Positions 31,155 through 39,790 of a DNA stretch of 52,624 bases are shown in pieces (position 1 is the first letter of the stretch; the number at the start of each line of letters is the position of its first letter). Source of the stretch: an uncultured Collinsella sp. (lineage in GTDB: Bacteria; Actinomycetota; Coriobacteriia; Coriobacteriales; Coriobacteriaceae); NCBI GenBank assembly GCA_937950415.1, contig CALFDL010000274.1, positions 1 through 52,624 on the forward strand, written 5' to 3'. Made by a program: the position numbers and the translations under genes. The notes under the pieces were generated by a model. The model saw nothing but the letters and a program-made list of their open reading frames with translations. It had not been told where the DNA came from and made no database searches.

Positions 31155-32222
31155 ATGCGCGACAAGCTCGAAAAGATCATCAAGGCCTACGAGGAGCTCG
31201 AGAAGAAGCTTTCCGACCCGGCCGTCGCCTCCGATATCAAGGAGTTCACGCGTCTCAACAAGGAGTACGCGCACCAGTCCGACCTCATTGCCGCCTCGCG
31301 CGAGTACATCGGCGCGCTCGATGACATCGAGGCTGCCAAGGAAATGCTGCACGATACCACCGATGCCGATGAGAAGGAGATGCTCCAGATGGACATCTCC
31401 GAAAACGAGGCCAAGCTTCCCCAGCTCGAGGAAGACATCAAGTACATGCTCATTCCGAGCGACCCCAACGACGACAAGAACACCATCGTCGAGATTCGCT
31501 CCGCCGCCGGTGGCGACGAGGCGGCCATCTTCGCCGGCGACCTGTACAAGATGTATCAGCGCTTTTGCGAGTCGCGCGGCTGGAAGACTACCGTGCTCGA
31601 CTCCAGCCCCAGCGAGGCCGGCGGCTTTAAGTCCATCGAGTTCAAGGTCGAGGGCGACCGCGTCTACTCCGTCATGAAGTTCGAGTCCGGCGTGCACCGC
31701 GTCCAGCGCGTTCCCAAGACTGAGTCCCAGGGCCGCATTCAGACCTCCACGGCTACCGTCGCCGTACTTCCCGAGGCCGAGGAGATCGACGTCCAGATCA
31801 ACCAGTCCGACCTGCGCATCGACACCTACTGCGCCTCCGGCCCTGGCGGTCAGTGCGTTAACACCACCTACTCCGCCGTGCGCATCACCCACCTGCCCAC
31901 CAACACCGTGGTGCAGTCGCAGGAGCAGCGTTCCCAGATCCAGAACCGCGAGGTCTGCATGCAGATGCTGCGTGCCCGTCTGTACGAGATGGAGCTCGAG
32001 AAGCAGCAGGCCGAGCTCGGTGCCGAGCGCCAGAGCCAGATCGGCCACGGCAACCGTTCCGAGAAGATCCGTACCTACAACCAGCCCCAGGACCGCGTGA
32101 CCGATCACCGCATCGGCTTCAACTCCACCTACAACGGCGTCCTTCTGGGCGATCAGCTCGGCACCGTCATCGAGGCGCTCGCCGCCGCCGAGCGAGCCGA
32201 GAAGCTGGCACAGGCTGTGTAG
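31155..32222 (+). CDS. prfA: Peptide chain release factor 1
   Basis: 355 residues from ATG 31155, with AAAGGAG 6 nt upstream. The catalytic GGQ is in SGPGGQCVNTTYSAVRITH, followed by LPTNTVVQSQEQRSQIQNR, as in RF1. It releases peptides at UAA and UAG on the ribosome. The order prfA then prmC is widely conserved, PrmC being the methyltransferase for this GGQ. The Cys after GGQ, where His is usual, is a small oddity. The 196-bp leader (30959-31154) shows no riboswitch I recognise; a possible 8-codon frame sits at 31048-31074. Confidence 0.96.
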   Translation: MRDKLEKIIKAYEELEKKLSDPAVASDIKEFTRLNKEYAHQSDLIAASREYIGALDDIEAAKEMLHDTTDADEKEMLQMDISENEAKLPQLEEDIKYMLIPSDPNDDKNTIVEIRSAAGGDEAAIFAGDLYKMYQRFCESRGWKTTVLDSSPSEAGGFKSIEFKVEGDRVYSVMKFESGVHRVQRVPKTESQGRIQTSTATVAVLPEAEEIDVQINQSDLRIDTYCASGPGGQCVNTTYSAVRITHLPTNTVVQSQEQRSQIQNREVCMQMLRARLYEMELEKQQAELGAERQSQIGHGNRSEKIRTYNQPQDRVTDHRIGFNSTYNGVLLGDQLGTVIEALAAAERAEKLAQAV

Positions 32223-32392
32223 GTTCCGCCGTTCTACCGAACGGCGGACCGGCCGACGCTGCGCGGGCCGCATTTGGACAATCTGACGTTCAACTTCAAG
32301 GGCGCGACCAGAAGGTCAGCGCCCTTTCGTTTCACGTCACCTTGTCTCAAATGCGGCCCGCTCACTGTCCGTCCTCTACCTGCGGCGTTGCC
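32221..32392 (+). repeat. Structured intergenic repeat, copy C
   Basis: Begins at the prfA stop codon. 5' hairpin CCGCCGTTC/GAACGGCGG, outer stem GCGGGCCGCATTTG/CAAATGCGGCCCGC, middle stem TGACGT/ACGTCA, inner stem AGGGCGC/GCGCCCT with the GACCAGAAGGTC tip, then the CTGTCCGTCCTC...GCGTTGCC tail. All stems differ in sequence from the other copies but keep pairing. Confidence 0.78.
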
Positions 32393-32410
32393 TTGTTCCG
32401 GATGCGGTGG

Positions 32411-32433
32411 TCATTGGGGACGTTCTAAAATGA
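32411..32433 (+). repeat. Short REP-like hairpin, TCATTGGGGACG type
   Basis: TCATT (32411-32415) and AATGA (32429-32433) flank GGGGACGTTCTAA. The GGGGAC core relates it to the 31-nt elements. The remaining gap to prmC (32434-32827) is AT-rich and has no convincing gene. Confidence 0.45.
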
Positions 32434-32592
32434 CTAGGTTGGGCACATTGCTTTGAGATGTTATTCAAACGGCTTTGATAACCTTTAAGCTGTCTACCTG
32501 CTGAAAGTAATCAATGGCGTGCATCTGTTATTGAAAATATTGCTCGAAAAATCGTCCAAGAAGTCGCGGGGTGGTTTTTACTGCGTTGTTCG

Positions 32593-32659
32593 TCAAGTGA
32601 TTTGGCAAGTTCTTGGTTAGATATTGGTCAGTTTTGGGTCAACCTTGCCAAAAACTTGA
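32593..32659. repeat. 16-17-bp inverted pair in an AT-rich gap
   Basis: TCAAGTGATTTGGCAAG (32593-32609) pairs with CTTGCCAAAAACTTGA (32644-32659) around a 34-nt spacer. Similar arm length and spacing to the pairs at 14807, 19373 and 24263, but no CTCGA loop and no adjacent 31-nt element. Confidence 0.5.
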
Positions 32660-32827
32660 CGGATGCAGATTTAGACGTCGACGAATGAACATTTCAGGCA
32701 GGTTCCAAGCAAAATTCTGGGCTGATTCTCGATAATCGCCTTCAATCGTCCCTTGCCAAGCGCTGGCCTCGCGTACAATCTGCTCCGACATTCGCGCGCC
32801 GTCCGGCGCTTAAGAGGGGAGGGCCCC

Positions 32828-34078
32828 ATGGCAAACGAGATCTGGACCATCAAGCGTTGTCTCGAGTGGACCAAGGAGTACCTGGCCGAGCGCGGCGAGG
32901 AGCACCCCCGTCTTTCTGCCGAGTGGCTGCTGTGCGCCGCCACGGGCCTGGCGCGCATTGACCTATATATGCGTATGGACGAGACGCTTAACGCGGCCCA
33001 GCTCGAGACCATGCATGCGGCCGTTGTCCGCCGCGCTAAGGGCGAGCCGCTGCAATACATCACCGGCAGCACGCAGTTTCGCATGATCGACGTCACGTGC
33101 GCCCCCGGCGTGCTCATTCCGCGTCCCGAGACCGAGATGCTCGTCGAGGAAGTCCTCAATTATCTGGATGCCGAGGTGCTGAGCCCCGAGGCTGCTGCCC
33201 GTCAGCGTGTTGAGCTGCCTTGGAACGATGAGGTCGAGGAGGCACGCAAGGCCGAGGCCGCGCTGGCAGACGAACGGGCGACCGCCGAGCGCCGTGCCGC
33301 TAACCTGACGGCTGCCGATGAGGCGGCGCTAGGCGGCGACGTACTGGGCAGCCGTGCCTATGCCGAGGAACTGGCCGATCGCGAGGCCGAGGAAGCCGCC
33401 GCGCAGGCAGCAGAAGCCGAAGCCGCGGAAGCCGCCGAGTCCGAGCTCGACGAATACGGCATCGCCATCGAGGGTGCCGGCCAGGAGACGGCTTTAGCTC
33501 AGGATGCCGCTGCGCCTGCCCCAACCGAGCCCTGCACTGCCCGCGTTCTCGAGGTCGGCTGCGGCACGGGCTGCATTTCGCTCTCCCTTGCCTGGGAGCG
33601 CCGCGGCCACGTCACCTGCACTGCTACCGATATCGAGCCGCGCGCCATCGACCTTGCTACCAAAAACCGCGACGCCCTCGGCCTCACGGCAGATGAGGTT
33701 GCCTTTAGCCTCACCAACCTGGTGAGTTCCATTCCCCGCGAAGAGTGGGGCACCTTCGACGTGCTCGTCTCCAACCCACCTTACATCCCGACCGGCGTCA
33801 TGCGTTCGCTGCCGCACGAGGTCAAGGACTTTGAGCCCGACCTGGCGCTCGAGGGCGGCGCCGACGGCCTCGATATCTTCCGCCGCCTGCTCAATGCGGC
33901 GCCTTACATGCTGCGCGCCGGCGGCCTGTTTGCCTGCGAGCTCTACGAGGGCGCCCTCGATGCCGCGGCCGAGCTCTGTCGCCAGGCAGGCCTTTCGGAC
34001 GTGCGTATCGTCCACGACCTCACCGATCGCCCCCGCATCGTCCGAGCCATCGTCACCGAGCCCAAACAGCGTATTTAA
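32828..34078 (+). CDS. prmC: Release factor glutamine methyltransferase with large insertion
   Basis: 416 residues; typical PrmC is ~280. N-terminal helical domain (1-95), VLIPRPETEMLVEEVL (95-110), then an extra Ala/Glu-rich stretch (~115-237), then SAM motif I VLEVGCGTGCISLSLA (from ~240) and the catalytic NPPY at 316-319. It N5-methylates the GGQ glutamine of release factors RF1 and RF2. GAGGGGAGGG precedes ATG 32828. It is 606 nt downstream of prfA, separated by repeat C and an AT-rich gap. The insert replaces a short linker, so the fold should tolerate it. Confidence 0.93.
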   Translation: MANEIWTIKRCLEWTKEYLAERGEEHPRLSAEWLLCAATGLARIDLYMRMDETLNAAQLETMHAAVVRRAKGEPLQYITGSTQFRMIDVTCAPGVLIPRPETEMLVEEVLNYLDAEVLSPEAAARQRVELPWNDEVEEARKAEAALADERATAERRAANLTAADEAALGGDVLGSRAYAEELADREAEEAAAQAAEAEAAEAAESELDEYGIAIEGAGQETALAQDAAAPAPTEPCTARVLEVGCGTGCISLSLAWERRGHVTCTATDIEPRAIDLATKNRDALGLTADEVAFSLTNLVSSIPREEWGTFDVLVSNPPYIPTGVMRSLPHEVKDFEPDLALEGGADGLDIFRRLLNAAPYMLRAGGLFACELYEGALDAAAELCRQAGLSDVRIVHDLTDRPRIVRAIVTEPKQRI

Positions 34079-34111
34079 GCTGAATAAATAGACATTTGCG
34101 CAAGTTTGTCC

Positions 34112-34144
34112 TTGCAATATACCGTAAAACTTCTACTATAGAAG
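34112..34144 (+). promoter_or_regulatory. Promoter and palindromic operator of the toxin-antitoxin pair
   Basis: TTGCAA (34112-34117) and TACTAT (34134-34139) with 16-bp spacing form a -35/-10 pair. The palindrome CTTCTA-CTA-TAGAAG (34130-34144) overlaps the -10, where an autorepressing antitoxin would bind. Confidence 0.6.
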
Positions 34145-34153
34145 GAGAAAGGT

Positions 34154-34549
34154 ATGTCAAATCAGCTGCATCGGTACCGTATCGTGCTTGATTACATTGA
34201 ACCTTGGCTTGATGAGCAGGATGAAGCTACGCTGAAGCAGATTTATGCAGACCTTTTGGTGCTCGAGAAGGAAGGTCCCAGCCTTGGTCGTCCGCTGGTT
34301 GACCGCGTAAAGGGCTCGAAGCTTCATCATTTAAAGGAGCTGAGAGTGACGTCGTGTGGTGGGCAGGTGATTCGCATCCTCTTCGCCTTTGACCCCAAGC
34401 GCCAGGCGGTATTGCTATTGGCGGGTGATAAGTCGCGAGCGGGATCGTCAAGGGCAAAATGGAACGGTTGGTATGCGATCAACATTCCAAGGGCCGAGCA
34501 AATATACCGTCGCCACGTAAGGAGGCTCGATCGAGATGGAACTGCATGA
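34154..34549 (+). CDS. HigB/RelE-type toxin (Gp49-like)
   Basis: 131 residues. LGRPLVDRVKGSKLHHLKELR, then RILFAFDPKRQAVLLLAGDKS and a C-terminal IPRAEQIYRRHV match the phage Gp49/HigB branch of RelE-fold toxins. Such toxins cut mRNA on the ribosome. The gene comes before its antitoxin, the reversed order typical of higBA, and overlaps it by 14 nt. GAAGGAG precedes the ATG at 34154. An intact catalytic surface is likely but not provable here. Confidence 0.85.
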   Translation: MSNQLHRYRIVLDYIEPWLDEQDEATLKQIYADLLVLEKEGPSLGRPLVDRVKGSKLHHLKELRVTSCGGQVIRILFAFDPKRQAVLLLAGDKSRAGSSRAKWNGWYAINIPRAEQIYRRHVRRLDRDGTA

Positions 34550-34838
34550 GTATATGGAATCTCGCGGGATAACACGCGACTCCATTACCGCCGAGCAGGA
34601 GAGGACTCGCGATCGTATCGAAGCCTATAAGCTTGCTCAGATTCGCAGGTTAAAAGATCTAACACAGGCGTCGGTCGCCCAGTCGATGGGCGTTTCTCAA
34701 AAACGTGTATCCGAGCTCGAGCGTGGGGAGTTGGGTTCGATGAGGCTCGACACGCTGAGCAGGTACGCAGAGAGCCTCGGCGGAAAACTGGTTGCAAGCA
34801 TCGAGTTTCCCGATCGTACCGTTACGCTTGCGCGCTAA
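34536..34838 (+). CDS. HigA-type antitoxin, XRE helix-turn-helix
   Basis: 100 residues. A helical N-terminus (1-40) is followed by an XRE domain: LTQASVAQSMGVSQKRVSELERGELGSMRLDTLSRYAESLGG. It would neutralise the upstream toxin and repress the shared promoter at the CTTCTA-CTA-TAGAAG palindrome. The start lies inside the toxin gene, with AAGGAGG 11 nt before it. Confidence 0.88.
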   Translation: MELHEYMESRGITRDSITAEQERTRDRIEAYKLAQIRRLKDLTQASVAQSMGVSQKRVSELERGELGSMRLDTLSRYAESLGGKLVASIEFPDRTVTLAR

Positions 34839-34986
34839 AAATCTTCAATTAACCCCCTCACTTTCACCGACTACTAGAGCCGCTCACCAAACCAACATGC
34901 GCTCTGGGCAAATAGGTTGAACGTTTCGTGCGAGAATGCCCCACAGTAAACAAACTTGCACCGGAGCGTAAGGGGCTGGCATACAC

Positions 34987-35730
34987 ATGCAGACGGTCTA
35001 TCGGGTATACGAGGGAACGCGCGAGCCGCATCGGCTTGCCGTCGAGCGCACGGCCGAGGTGCTCGGCCGCGGCGGCCTGGCCTTGATTCCGACCGAGACC
35101 GTCTACGGTGTCGCCGTGGCAGTCAACGCCTTCTCGGACGCCGTGCCCCAAGATACAAGCGAATTCCCATCGTGGCCGCGCGATCCGCAGGCTGCCGTCA
35201 ATGGCGCCGCAGTTCCTGCGCTCGGCACCGGCTATCGCCGTATCTTCACTCTCAAGCAACGTGAGCTCACGCAAACCGTCGCTTGGCTGGTCGATGGCGT
35301 CGAAGCACTCGACCGCTATGGCGTGGATATCCCGGAAGAGGCCCGCGTGCTTGCCCGACGATGCTGGCCGGGCGCCCTGACTATCGTGGTCAAGGCGGCC
35401 CCCTGCGTGCCGACCTTTATGCGCGCTGCCGACGACACCGTGGCCCTGCGCGCTTCGGCCTCTCCCGTGGTCCAAGCGCTCATCCGCGCCTGCGGCAGTC
35501 CCCTTGCCTGCACGAGCGCCAACACGCACGGCGCGCCTTCGCCGGCAAGCTTTGCCGCCGTCGAGGGTCGCATCCTGGAGGGGGTCGATGTTGCCGTCGA
35601 CGCCGGTGAGACCCCGTGTCGCGATGCCTCAACCATCGTGTCGTTTCAGCACGGCGAGCTCCAGATCCTGCGCCAAGGCGCGCTTCCCGCATCAGAGATC
35701 GAACGGGTCCTGTCCGACCCGATGCAATAG
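34987..35730 (+). CDS. Threonylcarbamoyl-AMP synthase (Sua5/YciO/YrdC family) with insertion
   Basis: 247 residues. IPTETVYGVAV, the KxR motif (Lys90-Gln-Arg92), RCWPGALTIV and the SAN motif in CTSANTHG are the family signatures. The enzyme makes threonylcarbamoyl-AMP for t6A37 of ANN-reading tRNAs. Residues ~52-82 (PQDTSEFPSWPRD and following) are extra between the ETVYG strand and the RRIFTLK helix, where normal members have only a few residues. It is followed 13 nt later by glpK; cotranscription is likely. Confidence 0.85.
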   Translation: MQTVYRVYEGTREPHRLAVERTAEVLGRGGLALIPTETVYGVAVAVNAFSDAVPQDTSEFPSWPRDPQAAVNGAAVPALGTGYRRIFTLKQRELTQTVAWLVDGVEALDRYGVDIPEEARVLARRCWPGALTIVVKAAPCVPTFMRAADDTVALRASASPVVQALIRACGSPLACTSANTHGAPSPASFAAVEGRILEGVDVAVDAGETPCRDASTIVSFQHGELQILRQGALPASEIERVLSDPMQ

Positions 35731-35743
35731 AAAGGTTTAAGCG

Positions 35744-37285
35744 ATGTCGTTGAATCTAGGTAGCCTGGGTATGGAAGACGCCCCGTTTAGCTTTGGCGGT
35801 TCCTACATCATGGCGCTCGACTGCGGCACTACCTCGGTACTCGCGACCATCGTCGACGAGTACGGCTGCATCGTCGCCCAGGCGCGTCGTAGCGTCAAAA
35901 CCAGCTTCCCGCGTCCCGGCTGGGTGGAGCAGGATCCCACGGAGGTGCTTGCCAGCCAGATCGGCGTGATGATGGAGGTTCAGTTTAAGAGCGGCATCCA
36001 TTCTGACCGCATTGCCGCCATCGGTATCTCCAACCAGCGCGAGACCACGGTGGTGTGGGACCGCATAAGCGGCCAACCCATCTATAACGCCATCGTGTGG
36101 CAATGCCGTCGCACCGCACCTCTGATCGACGAGCTGGTCGAGCAGGGCGCAGAAGAGCTGGTGCGCTCCCGCACAGGACTCACGCTCGATCCGTATTTTT
36201 CGGCTTCCAAGGTGCAGTGGATCCTCGACAACGTCGACGGTGCGCGTGAGAGCGCGGCGGCGGGCGACCTCATGTTCGGCACCATCGACACCTGGCTCAT
36301 CTACAACCTCACCGGCAGTCAGGTCTTTGCCACCGACTACACCAATGCCAGCCGCACGGCACTCTTTAATATCCATACGCTCGATTGGGACGACGACCTG
36401 CTGGCGCTCTTTGACGTTCCACGTTCCATGATGCCCGAGGTTCGCTGGAGCTCGGGCGACTACGGCCGCGTCGCGAGCGACATCATGACCAACATGCCGC
36501 CCATCATGGGCGTGGCGGGCGACCAGCAGGCGTCGCTGTTCGGCCACTGCTGCTTCCATCCCGGCCAGACCAAAAACACCTATGGCACGGGTTGCTTTAT
36601 GCTCATGAACACCGGCGACGAGGCCGTCGAATCCAAGAACGGTCTGGTCTCCACGATCGGTATCGCCGCGGACGGCAAGATCAGCTATGCACTCGAGGGC
36701 TCCATCTTTGCTGCCGGTTCCACCATGAACTGGCTGCGCAACAACATGGGCATCATCTCGAGTGTGAGCGAGTCCGCGCAACTCGCCGCTTCGATCAACG
36801 ACAATGAGGGCTGCTACTTCGTTCCCGCCTTTGCGGGTCTGGGCGCTCCCTGGTGGGACCCGCATGCTCGCGGTATCGTGTGCGGCCTGACCGGCGCCTC
36901 GAGTCGCGCGACCATTGTGCGTGCGGCCTGCGAGTCCATGGCCTACCAGAGTTATGACGTGCTACGCGCCATGGAGCAGGACGTGGGACTTTCGATTGAG
37001 CGCCTGTCCGTCGATGGCGGTGCCTCGCGCAACGAGTTCATCATGCAATTCCAGGCCGATCTGCTGGATATCCCCGTGCTGCAGTGCGAGACGGTGGAGA
37101 CCACGGCGATCGGTGCCGCGTACTTGGCGGGCCTTGCCGTCGGCTATTGGGAGGACCTGGAGGAGCTGGAGCAAAACGCTCAGATCGTTAAGACCTTCCT
37201 TCCCCATATGTCCGCCGAGCGCCGTGAGAGCAATCTCGCTGGTTGGCGTGATGCCGTCAAGCGTTCGCTCAACACCGCTCAGTAG
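35744..37285 (+). CDS. glpK: Glycerol kinase
   Basis: 513 residues of the FGGY kinase fold. ALDCGTTSVLATIVDE, GISNQRETTVVWD, NAIVWQCRRT, GDQQASLFGH, NTYGTGCFMLMNTG and PAFAGLGAPWWDP are the usual ATP- and glycerol-binding blocks. It makes glycerol-3-phosphate. GAAAGG lies 8 nt before ATG 35744. There is a ~20-residue N-terminal extension before the first strand. No glycerol facilitator or G3P dehydrogenase gene is adjacent. Confidence 0.95.
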   Translation: MSLNLGSLGMEDAPFSFGGSYIMALDCGTTSVLATIVDEYGCIVAQARRSVKTSFPRPGWVEQDPTEVLASQIGVMMEVQFKSGIHSDRIAAIGISNQRETTVVWDRISGQPIYNAIVWQCRRTAPLIDELVEQGAEELVRSRTGLTLDPYFSASKVQWILDNVDGARESAAAGDLMFGTIDTWLIYNLTGSQVFATDYTNASRTALFNIHTLDWDDDLLALFDVPRSMMPEVRWSSGDYGRVASDIMTNMPPIMGVAGDQQASLFGHCCFHPGQTKNTYGTGCFMLMNTGDEAVESKNGLVSTIGIAADGKISYALEGSIFAAGSTMNWLRNNMGIISSVSESAQLAASINDNEGCYFVPAFAGLGAPWWDPHARGIVCGLTGASSRATIVRAACESMAYQSYDVLRAMEQDVGLSIERLSVDGGASRNEFIMQFQADLLDIPVLQCETVETTAIGAAYLAGLAVGYWEDLEELEQNAQIVKTFLPHMSAERRESNLAGWRDAVKRSLNTAQ

Positions 37286-37408
37286 GGTTGCGACGAGCTG
37301 CTCGATACAACAAACCGTTAAACTAATGCACGGCGCGCGGCAACAACATCGCCATGCGCCTTGTCAGCAAGGCCATCTTCCGGCCGCAACGAAAGGGGCA
37401 ATCAACCC

Positions 37409-38056
37409 ATGACCGTCACCTACGATACGTCCCGTGTGACGCTTGTCGATCACCCGCTCGTCCAGCACAAGCTGTCGATTCTGCGCGACAAAAACACCGG
37501 CACCAACCAGTTCCGCCAGCTCGTGCGCGAACTCGCACTTTTTGACGGCTACGAGGCCATGCGCGACCTGCCTATGGAAGACGTCGAGGTCGAGACCCCC
37601 ATCACTACCGCCACGTTCAAACAGCTTGCCGGCAAGAAACTCGCCATCGTGCCCATCCTGCGTGCGGGCCTTGGCATGGTCGACGGCATCCTCGACCTGG
37701 TGCCCTCCGCTCGCGTGGGCCACATCGGCATGGAGCGCGACGAGGTCACCCACGAGCCGCACGAGTATTACTGCAAGATGCCCAAGGATATCGACCAGCG
37801 CATCTGCCTGGTCGTCGACCCCATGCTCGCCACGGGCGGTTCGGCCGAGATGGCCATCAGCTACCTGCGCGAGCGCGGTGTCAAGGACATCCGCATGCTG
37901 TGCATCGTCGCCGCGCCTGAGGGCCTCAAGTCACTGACCGAAAAGGACCCCGACGTACATATTTATACGTGCGCCATCGACGACCATCTCAACGAGGCCG
38001 CCTACATCGTTCCCGGCCTGGGCGACGCCGGCGACCGCATCTACGGCACGCTGTAA
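37409..38056 (+). CDS. upp: Uracil phosphoribosyltransferase
   Basis: 215 residues from ATG 37409, with GAAAGGGG upstream. ILRAGLGMVDGIL, GMERDEVTHEPHEYYCKMP, the PRPP loop VDPMLATGGSA and the C-terminal GLGDAGDRIYGT are diagnostic. It salvages uracil to UMP using PRPP. It stands just before the ATP synthase operon, a common arrangement in Gram-positive bacteria. Confidence 0.96.
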   Translation: MTVTYDTSRVTLVDHPLVQHKLSILRDKNTGTNQFRQLVRELALFDGYEAMRDLPMEDVEVETPITTATFKQLAGKKLAIVPILRAGLGMVDGILDLVPSARVGHIGMERDEVTHEPHEYYCKMPKDIDQRICLVVDPMLATGGSAEMAISYLRERGVKDIRMLCIVAAPEGLKSLTEKDPDVHIYTCAIDDHLNEAAYIVPGLGDAGDRIYGTL

Positions 38057-38108
38057 TCTCTGGGCCATACCGGCTAACGTCGAAAATACGAAGAAATGGT
38101 GCGCGCGG

Positions 38109-38155
38109 GCGAGCAAAAGACGTCCACGCGCGCTCCTGTTAACGGACGTTTTGCG
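38109..38155. other. Imperfect hairpin downstream of upp
   Basis: GCGAGCAAAAGACGTCC pairs with GGACGTTTTGCGC. No T-run follows; may help end the upp transcript. It lies in the 281-bp gap between upp and atpI. Confidence 0.35.
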
Positions 38156-38248
38156 CTGAGGGGTTCGAGAAAAACGTATTAGCGTACCTGCGGCATAAAG
38201 AAGGTCTTAAGAAAACGAACAGGTGCGTATTAACCGATGCTTTTTCGG

Positions 38249-38276
38249 TTGTACTTTAGCGATTGGCTCGTACAAT
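38249..38276 (+). promoter_or_regulatory. Probable ATP synthase operon promoter
   Basis: TTGTAC (38249-38254) and TACAAT (38271-38276) with 16-bp spacing, about 60 bp before the first gene of the operon. Confidence 0.5.
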
Positions 38277-38337
38277 AGTCACCAATGTTTGGCGGGAACT
38301 GTCCTGTGAGGCGTTAAAAAGGAAAGTGAGGACGCCA

Positions 38338-38649
38338 GTGTTTCAGATAGCCGATCTGCTCGCTATCGTTGCAGGCGCCATCGCGGGCGCAATTGCCTTC
38401 CTTCCCTTTGTCTTTACGCTCAAGCCGGTTCTTGACGATAAACAGAATGCGGACATGCTCAAGGGTATGGTGAGTCTCGCGGTCTCGGCAGTCGCCCTGC
38501 TCGTCTTTACCTTGGTTGTGTTTGTGTTGTTCGGAGAGGCATTTCGCATGTTCCTCCTGGGCGAGGCGATCGGCTTCGTGGCCTTTATGGCCGCCTGCAC
38601 GGTCCGCGTCGCCAAGGCGCTGCGAGATCCTCATGAGGTCGAAAGGTAA
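38338..38649 (+). CDS. atpI: AtpI-like small membrane protein
   Basis: About 103 residues with three to four hydrophobic segments, immediately upstream of atpB. AtpI proteins occupy this place and help c-ring assembly or Mg2+ supply; sequence conservation is low, so the call rests on position and topology. Start GTG 38338 is chosen for GAGG 6 nt upstream; GTG 38326 or a further upstream start is possible. Confidence 0.6.
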   Translation: MFQIADLLAIVAGAIAGAIAFLPFVFTLKPVLDDKQNADMLKGMVSLAVSAVALLVFTLVVFVLFGEAFRMFLLGEAIGFVAFMAACTVRVAKALRDPHEVER

Positions 38650-38652
38650 GTC

Positions 38653-39456
38653 GTGGAAATTTTTGAAAAGCTGCCTGATGAGATTAATCATCTGGTCAGC
38701 GAGTTCAGCTCCACCCCTGTCGTGGGCGATCTGAGCTGCGGCATCACGCAGTACTCGTTTTGGCTGATCGTCTCCACGATCGTGCTCCTGATCGTCCTGG
38801 CCGTGTTCAAGAAGAAGCAGACTTTGGTTCCCAAGGGCTTCTTCGTCAACGGTTTCGAGTACATCATCGAGTACGTCGAGAACGATATCGGCAAGGGTGT
38901 CGTGGGTGAGAACTGGAAGAAGCACTTCCCGTTCCTGTGCTCGCTTTTCCTGTTCATCCTGATCAACAACATGATCGGCCTGATCCCGGGAATGAAGCCC
39001 GGCACCGGCGCAATCGGCTCCACCGCCGCGCTCGCCATCTTCGCCTTCGTGTACTTCATCTACTACGGATGCAAGGCTCACGGCGTGATCGGCTACATCA
39101 AGAGCCTCGCTCCGCAGGGCGTGAGCTTCCCGATGAACGTGCTCGTGTGGGTCGTTGAGCTTTTCTCGACCTTCCTGCGCCTCATCACGCTCGCCGTCCG
39201 TCTGTTCTGCAACATGTTCGCAGGACACGTGGTCATGGGCTCGTTCGCCATCATGGCGAGCATGTTCATGCAGCCGCTGCTTCAGCAAGTTTCCGCGGCC
39301 CACGCCGTCGGCGCCCTGCCTTCGCTGGCCTGGCTTGCCATTCTCATCCTGATCTATGCGATCGAGCTTGTGGTCGGCGCCATCCAGGCTTACGTCTTCA
39401 CGGTCCTTACCGCCGTGTATGTCTCCGAGGCAGAGGAGGTCGCGGAGGAGGAGTAG
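38653..39456 (+). CDS. atpB: F1Fo ATP synthase subunit a
   Basis: 267 residues starting at GTG 38653, with GAAAGGTAAG upstream. Five to six membrane helices; FLRLITLAVRLFCNMFAGHV holds the essential Arg of helix 5 facing the c-ring, and AIELVVGAIQAYVFTVLTAVY is the last helix. It forms the proton half-channels of Fo. Confidence 0.95.
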   Translation: MEIFEKLPDEINHLVSEFSSTPVVGDLSCGITQYSFWLIVSTIVLLIVLAVFKKKQTLVPKGFFVNGFEYIIEYVENDIGKGVVGENWKKHFPFLCSLFLFILINNMIGLIPGMKPGTGAIGSTAALAIFAFVYFIYYGCKAHGVIGYIKSLAPQGVSFPMNVLVWVVELFSTFLRLITLAVRLFCNMFAGHVVMGSFAIMASMFMQPLLQQVSAAHAVGALPSLAWLAILILIYAIELVVGAIQAYVFTVLTAVYVSEAEEVAEEE

Positions 39457-39580
39457 TCTTCCGTTCGCGCCTTAAAGGTAAGGCAATTCGTTAAACCGCC
39501 GGTGCCCGTACCCATGGAGCCCGGCAGTTATAAAAAGGTTATCCTGCGTGAAATAAGACACGCACGACAAAGGAGGAATC

Positions 39581-39775
39581 GTGGGAGTTATCGGTTACGG
39601 TCTCGGTGTTATCGGCGCTGGTCTTGCTATCGGCCTGTCTGCTCTGGGTGCTACGGGTGCTATGGCCCGTCAGCCTGAGGTCCAGGGCCGCGTGTTCACC
39701 GTCTTCATCATGGGCTCCGCTTTCGGCGAGGCTCTGGCTCTGATCGGCTTCGTTGTCGCGCTGATCGTTAAATAG
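39581..39775 (+). CDS. atpE: F1Fo ATP synthase subunit c
   Basis: 64 residues, shorter than the usual 70-90, from GTG 39581 with AAAGGAGG at the right distance. Hairpin of two helices joined by the polar loop ARQPE; ion carrier Glu50 in GSAFGEALALIG. The Na+ signature (Gln in helix 1, Ser or Thr after the Glu) is absent, so H+ coupling is expected. Preceded by a 124-bp gap after atpB. Confidence 0.95.
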   Translation: MGVIGYGLGVIGAGLAIGLSALGATGAMARQPEVQGRVFTVFIMGSAFGEALALIGFVVALIVK

Positions 39776-39790
39776 CACGGAGCGTCAAGT

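Noticed and set aside
11774..32501. Shared 15-mer AAGCTGTCTACCTGC at 11774 and 32487
   Set aside because: One 15-nt match in a 52-kb window is expected about once by chance, and flanks do not align.
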